Below are positions 6,061 to 9,687 of a stretch of DNA of 9,687 nucleotides, one piece after another. Position numbers and translations under genes: made by a program. The stretch is taken from assembly GCA_023248835.1 (NCBI GenBank), contig JAHFDU010000081.1, positions 1 to 9,687 on the forward strand. Reading direction: 5' to 3'. The notes under the pieces are model-generated. The model was not told the origin of the DNA. It saw only the letters and a list, made by a program, of their open reading frames with translations, and did not search any database. Within the stretch, counting starts at the first letter, position 1. Every line of letters starts with the position of its first letter. Source of the DNA: Myxococcales bacterium. GTDB lineage: Bacteria > Myxococcota_A > Polyangia > Palsa-1104.

Positions 6061-6303
6061 CTACTCTTCGGAAATCTTCTCCCACCACTGACACCACCAG
6101 TTGGTGCCGACTAAGATTCGCAATTTCGAATGCCAGCAGTAGCTGATTTTATCGTCCGGATTGATGTAATAGAGACAATTGCCGCACTTCTCTTCGCCAT
6201 GCGGATCGCCGCGCAACACCGCATCTTCGGCAAGGTGGCGCAACTGCACCGAGAGTTTTTCGTCGATCTCTTTGGGTTCAGGGCGGGGCAGGTCGTCAGC
6301 CAC
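6061..6303 (-). CDS. HiPIP-like four-cysteine small protein
   Basis: An 80-residue protein with exactly four cysteines, Cys40-x2-Cys43-x12-Cys56-x14-Cys71, set among aromatics (NCLYY, YCWH, NWWCQWW). This is the cysteine spacing of high-potential iron-sulfur proteins, which bind one [4Fe-4S] cluster (C-x2-C, then about 13-16, then 13-15 residues) and bury it in aromatic residues. Classical HiPIPs are periplasmic with a Tat signal. Here no signal is visible; the N-terminus is charged and helical, so the protein is probably cytoplasmic. It could instead be a zinc or other metal-binding protein. The start is a GTG at 6303 with GAGGA at 9-base spacing. It lies 15 bases after the VOC gene stop, so the two form an operon, and a terminator-like hairpin follows. 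Confidence 0.78.
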   Translation of the reverse strand: MADDLPRPEPKEIDEKLSVQLRHLAEDAVLRGDPHGEEKCGNCLYYINPDDKISYCWHSKLRILVGTNWWCQWWEKISEE

Positions 6304-6318
6304 GGTTCGAGGTCCTCG

Positions 6319-6687
6319 TCATTTGAAGTTGTGAATCACCGCTTCGATGTTGTTGCCCTCTGGGTCGTGCACAAACGCCCCGTAAAAGCCGGGATGGTAG
6401 TGCTCGCGTTTTCCCGGCGGGCCGTTGTCGGTGCCGCCAGCGGCCACGCCCGCGCGATGAAAAGCGTCGACCATCTTGACGCCACCGGCAACAAAAGCAA
6501 CGTGGGCCGGCGGCGCGGTCTCCGCGTACTGCGCCACCCAAAAATCGGCTTTGCCGCCAACGCCGAAGCCAATAAAATTTTGCCACTCCATCGTGATCGC
6601 ATAACCAAGCGGCGCCAGCGCCTGCACGTAAAACGCCTTCGCCCGCGACAGATCTTTTACTTTGACGGTGACATGGTCGATCGGCAT
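6319..6687 (-). CDS. VOC (glyoxalase / dioxygenase fold) family protein
   Basis: A 122-residue cytoplasmic protein with the paired beta-alpha-beta-beta-beta units of the vicinal oxygen chelate superfamily. It opens with IDHVTVKVKDLSRAKAFY, the usual first strand and helix, and ends with HPGFYGAFVHDPEGNNIEAV, the usual last strands. His5, His62 and Glu115 are at the positions where VOC enzymes bind a divalent metal. The family includes glyoxalase I, extradiol dioxygenases and antibiotic-binding proteins; the substrate cannot be read here. The ATG at 6687 is favoured over an in-frame ATG at 6696 and a further upstream start at 6768 because AGGA lies 8 bases before it and the conserved MPIDHV begins there. 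It is the first gene of a two-gene operon with the HiPIP-like protein. Confidence 0.88.
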   Translation of the reverse strand: MPIDHVTVKVKDLSRAKAFYVQALAPLGYAITMEWQNFIGFGVGGKADFWVAQYAETAPPAHVAFVAGGVKMVDAFHRAGVAAGGTDNGPPGKREHYHPGFYGAFVHDPEGNNIEAVIHNFK

Positions 6688-6760
6688 GCTGAGCATCCTA
6701 TTCGAATGGGCCCAAATGACAACGTCGACTCTTCTCTTTAGCAGGGCGTACGCATCAAAA

Positions 6761-6835
6761 CCGCTCACCCTGAGCGAAGCGCAGCGAAGTCGAAGGGCGC
6801 CAGCACACGTCCTTCGACAGGCTCAGGACGAGCGG
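6761..6835. repeat. REP-like interspersed palindromic repeat
   Basis: Two nested inverted repeats. The outer arms are CCGCTCACCCTGAGC (6761-6775) and GCTCAGGACGAGCGG (6821-6835), 13 of 15 bp complementary. The inner arms are GTCGAAGG (6789-6796) and CCTTCGAC (6811-6818), perfect. The sequence closely resembles the CTGAGC...TCGAAGG palindromic repeat that recurs between genes in many environmental bacterial genomes. It lies between divergent genes, upstream of both the VOC operon and the toxin-antitoxin module, so it does not serve as a normal downstream terminator here. Confidence 0.75.
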
Positions 6836-6880
6836 ATTTAAGATGCGATTGCCCTGTTCTCTTTAGGATGCAACATGTTC

Positions 6881-6908
6881 TTGTCACTGCTTTGCATTGC
6901 TCCAAGAT
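6881..6908 (+). promoter_or_regulatory. Candidate promoter of the toxin-antitoxin operon
   Basis: TTGTCA (6881-6886) and CAAGAT (6903-6908) are separated by 16 bases, giving a good -35 and a poor -10 box. Predicted transcription start would fall just before or in the CGTACG paired repeat, as expected for an autorepressed module. Weak prediction. Confidence 0.3.
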
Positions 6909-6917
6909 CCTAATAGG

Positions 6918-6935
6918 CGTACGTTATTCCGTACG
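6918..6935 (+). promoter_or_regulatory. Candidate antitoxin operator: CGTACG-N6-CGTACG
   Basis: Two identical self-complementary hexamers CGTACG (6918-6923 and 6930-6935) lie 12 bp apart centre to centre, ending two bases before the antitoxin ATG. The YefM-YoeB operator is described as paired palindromes with TGTACA cores at similar spacing, bound by the YefM N-terminal domain; this site has the same geometry with outer bases changed. That fits autorepression by the Phd/YefM-type protein encoded next to it. Binding is inferred. Confidence 0.5.
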
Positions 6936-6937
6936 TG

Positions 6938-7249
6938 ATGAAAACTCCTGCTCTCGCAAAAGACCTGGTTCCGGTGACCAGCCTCCGTTCCAATCTCGCC
7001 CGCTGGCTGCGCCACCTCGACAGAACCGGCCGGCCGGTTGTGCTGACGCAGCAGGGCAAGGCTGCAGCGGCGCTGGTGACACCTGCCATGCTCGACGAGA
7101 TCACGGAGCAGCGCGAAGTCGTGCGCAAAATTCTGCGCGGGCTCAAGCAAGTCGTCGCCGGTGATGTCGTCGAAGACGCGAAGGTTTGGCGCGCGGTCAA
7201 GCGAGCGATTGCGCCAGTGAGGAAACGCCATGCGCGTCGTGTGGGCTGA
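6938..7249 (+). CDS. Phd/YefM-family antitoxin
   Basis: A 103-residue antitoxin. The N-terminal part (about 12-57: VPVTSLRSNLARWLRHL, then GRPVVLTQQGKAAAALVTP) is the Phd/YefM fold, where a helix-bearing dimer binds operator DNA and the RPVVLTQQGK strand pair is characteristic. The C-terminal half (about 58-103) is charged, and such tails wrap around and neutralise the cognate toxin. The ATG at 6938 is preferred to the adjoining in-frame GTG at 6935 because MKTP fits family starts. The gene overlaps the toxin gene by 20 bases, a typical arrangement that couples their translation. No strong Shine-Dalgarno is seen. Paired CGTACG palindromes just upstream are a likely operator. Confidence 0.88.
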   Translation: MKTPALAKDLVPVTSLRSNLARWLRHLDRTGRPVVLTQQGKAAAALVTPAMLDEITEQREVVRKILRGLKQVVAGDVVEDAKVWRAVKRAIAPVRKRHARRVG

Positions 7250-7523
7250 CGGGGCGCGCACAGACCTTCTCTCGCTGGTTTCACACATCGCCGCCGAAAA
7301 CGCTAGGGCCGCAAAGCAGATGGCAGAGCGCATTCGCAAGCGGGTATGGGGATTACGGCGCCTCGCACGTGCCGGCCGAATCATTCCAGAATTTGACGAT
7401 CCGGCGCTTCGAGAAGTGATCGTTCCGCCATTCAGAGTTCTATACTTCGTCGACGAGATCGTCTCCATCTTAGCTGTGCACCACGGTCGCCGCGCGCTTT
7501 CTCTCCGCAAATTCGTCGAATGA
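7230..7523 (+). CDS. ParE/RelE-superfamily toxin
   Basis: A 97-residue toxin of the ParE/RelE fold. The pattern is diagnostic: an N-terminal strand and helix (MRVVWADGARTDLLSLVSHI), a basic middle helix (about 25-45), GRIIPEF near 49-55, LREVIVPPFRVLYFVD with the conserved R...(Y/F)R(V/I)xY core near 60-75, then VSILAVHHGRRAL near the end. ParE-type members poison DNA gyrase; RelE-type members cleave mRNA on the ribosome. The HHGRR ending is seen in both, so the target is undecided. The ATG at 7230 has GAGG 7 bases upstream, inside the antitoxin gene, and the two reading frames overlap by 20 bases. It follows its antitoxin, completing a type II module. Confidence 0.88.
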   Translation: MRVVWADGARTDLLSLVSHIAAENARAAKQMAERIRKRVWGLRRLARAGRIIPEFDDPALREVIVPPFRVLYFVDEIVSILAVHHGRRALSLRKFVE

Positions 7524-7592
7524 ACCAGTCGAACAAACGGCGCGCGACGATCTCTTTCGCGTTCTTGGCAAAGCGTGCAATAAATAGGTGAC

Positions 7593-8555
7593 ATGTCTGC
7601 CTCACCAACCGCGCGACTCAAGCAGCTCGTGCCGTACGCGATCGCCATCGCTGCGCTGGCCTGGATCCTACACAAAACCGATTTGAACGCGTTTGCCGCC
7701 GCGCTCAAGCAGGCGCCGATCGCGCTGTTCGTGCTGTTCTCGCTGTTCATGCTGCTGCTCAACTGCGCCGCCGACACCTACGCGATGGCCACGGTGTTTT
7801 CCTGGTTCGGCTGCCGCGTGCCCTATCGCGAGCTCTTCGTCGTGCGCGCGTCGACCTACCTGGTCGCGATCATCAACTATCATGTCGGCCAGGCCGCCAT
7901 CATCAGCTACCTTTTTAAGGTGCGCAAAATGGCGTTTTTGCGCTCGAGCGGTGTGATTCTGTTCATCATCGGCGTCAACGTCGGAACCATTTTTCTACTC
8001 GCTTCCGCCGGCGCGCTGCGCGTGCCGCCACACTTGCGCGTGCTGAAGCTGATTCCTCCGGTCTGCGTGGTCGGCTGCGTCCTCTATGCTGCGGTGCTCA
8101 CCTGGCGACCGCAATTTTTGGCCGAGCGTAAACTGCTCGGGCCGCTGTTTGAAATGGGCATCGCCGGCCACGCCAAAGGAGTGCTGGTGCGCTTGCCCCA
8201 CGTTGCCTGCCTCTTGGTGTGGCATTTTTTTTCTTTGCGCATGTTTCACATTCGCGTTTCCCCACTCGACGCGCTGCTCTACTTGCCGATGTATTTCGCC
8301 GTCGCTGCGATGCCGATCAACGTCAACGGACTCGGTGTCGCGCAGCAAGTCGCGATCACCTTCTTTGCCCCGTTTGCTGAACCACCCGGCGCCGCCGATC
8401 CAGCCACCCAGCGCGCGATGGTGCTCGCCTATAGTTTGGCCACCGTCGGCATTTCGCTGCTCTTGCAATTTGTGCTCGGGTTTGCCTGTATTCGCCGCGC
8501 CACCGCGCTCGGTGCCAGCGTGAGCAGCGCTAAGCGAGAGAAAACGACCGCCTAG
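7593..8555 (+). CDS. Flippase-like integral membrane protein (UPF0104 / LPG-synthase TM type)
   Basis: A 320-residue inner-membrane protein with about eight hydrophobic segments, roughly at 12-27, 42-60, 84-107, 119-139, 152-170, 200-216, 228-245 and 276-300. The order and the loop MPINVNGLGVAQQ at 240-252 resemble the P-x-x-x-GGLG-x-x-(E/Q) signature of the lysylphosphatidylglycerol synthase transmembrane family. Members of that family move or modify lipids, and many lone members are annotated as flippase-like proteins of unknown substrate. The catalytic C-terminal domain of MprF is absent. The ATG at 7593 has AGGTGA nearby. The gene starts an operon; the next start codon lies 2 bases past its TAG, so downstream genes are probably co-translated. 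Confidence 0.8.
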   Translation: MSASPTARLKQLVPYAIAIAALAWILHKTDLNAFAAALKQAPIALFVLFSLFMLLLNCAADTYAMATVFSWFGCRVPYRELFVVRASTYLVAIINYHVGQAAIISYLFKVRKMAFLRSSGVILFIIGVNVGTIFLLASAGALRVPPHLRVLKLIPPVCVVGCVLYAAVLTWRPQFLAERKLLGPLFEMGIAGHAKGVLVRLPHVACLLVWHFFSLRMFHIRVSPLDALLYLPMYFAVAAMPINVNGLGVAQQVAITFFAPFAEPPGAADPATQRAMVLAYSLATVGISLLLQFVLGFACIRRATALGASVSSAKREKTTA

Positions 8556-8557
8556 CA

Positions 8558-8968
8558 ATGAGATATGGCCAGCCCCGACGTTTAAACACTGTCACCATGG
8601 TGCTGCTGCTCTGCCTGGTCGGTGCGGGATATTGGGGCTGGCGCTTCTTTCCCGTCTATTTTGACGGCTGGACGGTCGATTCGATCTTGCGCAATTCGGC
8701 GGCAGCGATCTACAAGCAAAACAATGTCGCTGAACCGCAACGCAGCAACCTCATTCGCGACATCGTCGAAAAAACCCGCGACACCATCATCGGCACCGTC
8801 GGAATCTCTGATCCGGAATTGCGCGTGAATCTAGAGATAAATGGCGACACCGCAACGCTTACTGCCGACTACGATGTTCCGGTCACCCATCCTTACATTC
8901 ACCGAATCACTACCGTGCACATGCATCGTGCCGAGGAGATGGACATCAAGCCAGTGAAGTGGGAATGA
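8558..8968 (+). CDS. Small single-pass membrane-anchored protein, unknown function
   Basis: A 136-residue protein I do not recognise with certainty. Residues 1-10 are basic, about 12-32 form one hydrophobic segment (VTMVLLLCLVGAGYWGWRFF), and the remainder is soluble. By the positive-inside rule the soluble domain lies in the periplasm. It has a helical part (about 39-80) and a beta part (86-125: LRVNLEINGDTATLTADYDVPV). The plan of one anchor, a YF-x-(D/E) turn and a small alpha-beta domain recalls DUF4845-type pilin-like anchored proteins, but this is a loose resemblance. The start lies 2 bases after the flippase stop and its own stop overlaps the next start (ATGA), so it is an integral operon member. 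No good Shine-Dalgarno is visible, consistent with translational coupling. An in-frame ATG at 8597 is an alternative start. Confidence 0.78.
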   Translation: MRYGQPRRLNTVTMVLLLCLVGAGYWGWRFFPVYFDGWTVDSILRNSAAAIYKQNNVAEPQRSNLIRDIVEKTRDTIIGTVGISDPELRVNLEINGDTATLTADYDVPVTHPYIHRITTVHMHRAEEMDIKPVKWE

Positions 8969-9687
8969 GCAGGCTCGCGTTCTGCCTCGCGCTCGCGTCG
9001 ACGGTTGGGACGGCGCCCTCTGAAGTGGTGCTGGTCAACCAACGCGGCGTCGCGGCCTATGAGGAGACTGCGGAAGAATTCCTCGAGAGCTTTCGCGTTC
9101 CGGTGCGGGTGATCAATCTCGAACCGGGACAGCCGCTCGCCTTCGCCTTCACCGATCGCAGCGTGGTGGTGACCGTCGGAGATGAAGCGCAACACGCCGT
9201 AGAAGCGGCACTGCGCTCCCAACCCAAGTTACACGTGACGCTGCTGCCGCTGTTCACGCTTCGCGGCGCGCCGCAAACGCCTGTGAGCTATCCCAGTCTC
9301 GCAGCCTGGTGGAAACCACTCACCCGCTTGCTGCCGACGGTGCGACGCATCGGCATGCTGGTCGGACCAGACAGTCGCGGGCTCTTGCAATCTGCGCGGC
9401 AAGCGGCCGCGCAGCTCGGCATTGTGCTGATTCCAATCGAGGCGAATGACGGGCCTTCGGCGGTGCGAGCGCTCAATGCCAGCGTCGCGCGACTCGACGC
9501 GCTGTGGTTGCCCGGTGACAGCCACATCGTGACCCTGCCAGTGTTTCAGTACGCCCTCGCCCTTCAGCTCGAGCGCGGTCTTCCAGTGATCGCGGCGACT
9601 CGAGCACAGGTTTACGCTGGTGCGTTTTTGGCCGCCGACTATCCTCCGACCGCGATCGGACGCGCCGCCGCGCAGCTCGCCAGTGCG
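8965..9687 (+). CDS. ABC transporter substrate-binding protein (PF04392-like), truncated by right edge
   Basis: An open frame of 241 codons with no stop before the window ends. It begins at the ATG that overlaps the preceding TGA (ATGA). Residues 1-17 (MSRLAFCLALASTVGTA) are a short signal peptide, so the protein is exported. Residues about 120-241 match the periplasmic-binding fold of the TrpX-like family PF04392: VRRIGMLVGPDSRGLLQSA (127-145), LGIVLIPIEA (151-160), a LDALWLPGD segment (178-186) normally at the hinge, GLPVIAATRAQVYAGAFLA (205-223) and DYPPTAIGRAAAQLA (225-239). The N-terminal lobe is shorter and less conserved. The substrate is unknown. No permease or ATPase is visible within the window; they may lie downstream, or this may be an orphan binding protein with the flippase-like protein as a neighbour. 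Confidence 0.8.
   Translation, partial: MSRLAFCLALASTVGTAPSEVVLVNQRGVAAYEETAEEFLESFRVPVRVINLEPGQPLAFAFTDRSVVVTVGDEAQHAVEAALRSQPKLHVTLLPLFTLRGAPQTPVSYPSLAAWWKPLTRLLPTVRRIGMLVGPDSRGLLQSARQAAAQLGIVLIPIEANDGPSAVRALNASVARLDALWLPGDSHIVTLPVFQYALALQLERGLPVIAATRAQVYAGAFLAADYPPTAIGRAAAQLASA

Noticed and set aside
5885..6097. Upstream 71-codon extension of the ferritin-like gene
   Set aside because: The strong GGAGGTG site and the signal sequence mark 5884 as the start, and the extension crosses the terminator-like hairpin.
6130..6741. Plus-strand frame of 203 codons opposite the VOC and HiPIP-like genes
   Set aside because: Both minus-strand genes show family signatures and ribosome sites; this frame shows none.
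6884..7777. Minus-strand frame of 297 codons across the toxin-antitoxin module
   Set aside because: It spans three well-supported plus-strand genes and has an Arg/Ser-rich, motif-free translation.
7995..8558. Minus-strand frame of 187 codons opposite the flippase-like gene
   Set aside because: Antisense to a clear multi-pass membrane protein; no domain or ribosome site supports it.

Overview
The window is GC-rich (about 60% by eye), densely coded bacterial chromosome. The best guess for the host is a Myxococcota or other former Deltaproteobacteria lineage, probably uncultured. Three things point there: a ferritin-like protein with an EEHASVAAFARFS core of the kind I associate with myxobacteria, a zinc-ribbon plus tandem-FHA protein, and interspersed palindromic repeats. 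No single marker fixes the taxonomy. No rRNA, tRNA, CRISPR array, transposase or phage gene was seen.

Layout. (1) Positions 1-1430, minus strand: a probable three-gene operon. It holds a zinc-ribbon/double-FHA protein, a small secreted beta-rich protein, and the first 21 codons of another CPxCG zinc-ribbon protein leaving the left edge. FHA domains bind phosphothreonine, so this looks like part of a Ser/Thr-phosphorylation signalling cluster. (2) Positions 1431-1736: a divergent intergenic region of about 306 bp carrying an 18-bp inverted repeat 156 bp apart (a candidate MITE-like element), internal CCGACAGC repeats, and promoter-like -10 boxes placed so close to both divergent start codons that both transcripts could be leaderless. 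(3) Positions 1737-3284, plus strand: a stand-alone PaaZ/BoxD-type semialdehyde dehydrogenase. It converges on a methyltransferase-glycosyltransferase fusion, and the two stop codons overlap inside one CTAG.

(4) Positions 3281-6687, minus strand: a VOC-family protein and a HiPIP-like four-cysteine protein (one short operon), a terminator-like hairpin, a diiron ferritin-like probable lipoprotein with its own RBS, then the methyltransferase-GT2 fusion. (5) Positions 6761-6835: a REP-like palindromic repeat. (6) Positions 6938-7523, plus strand: a Phd/YefM antitoxin and ParE/RelE toxin pair with overlapping genes and a candidate paired-hexamer operator (CGTACG-N6-CGTACG). (7) Positions 7593-9687, plus strand: a tightly packed operon of a flippase-like (UPF0104/LPG-synthase-TM type) membrane protein, a single-pass small membrane-anchored protein, and an ABC substrate-binding protein (PF04392-like) cut by the right edge.

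Nothing here is a clear-cut new system. The items most worth a second look are the zinc-ribbon/FHA/secreted-protein cluster, the 1483-1673 inverted-repeat element, the leaderless promoter pair, the cytoplasmic HiPIP-like protein beside a VOC protein, and the flippase/anchored-protein/SBP operon.
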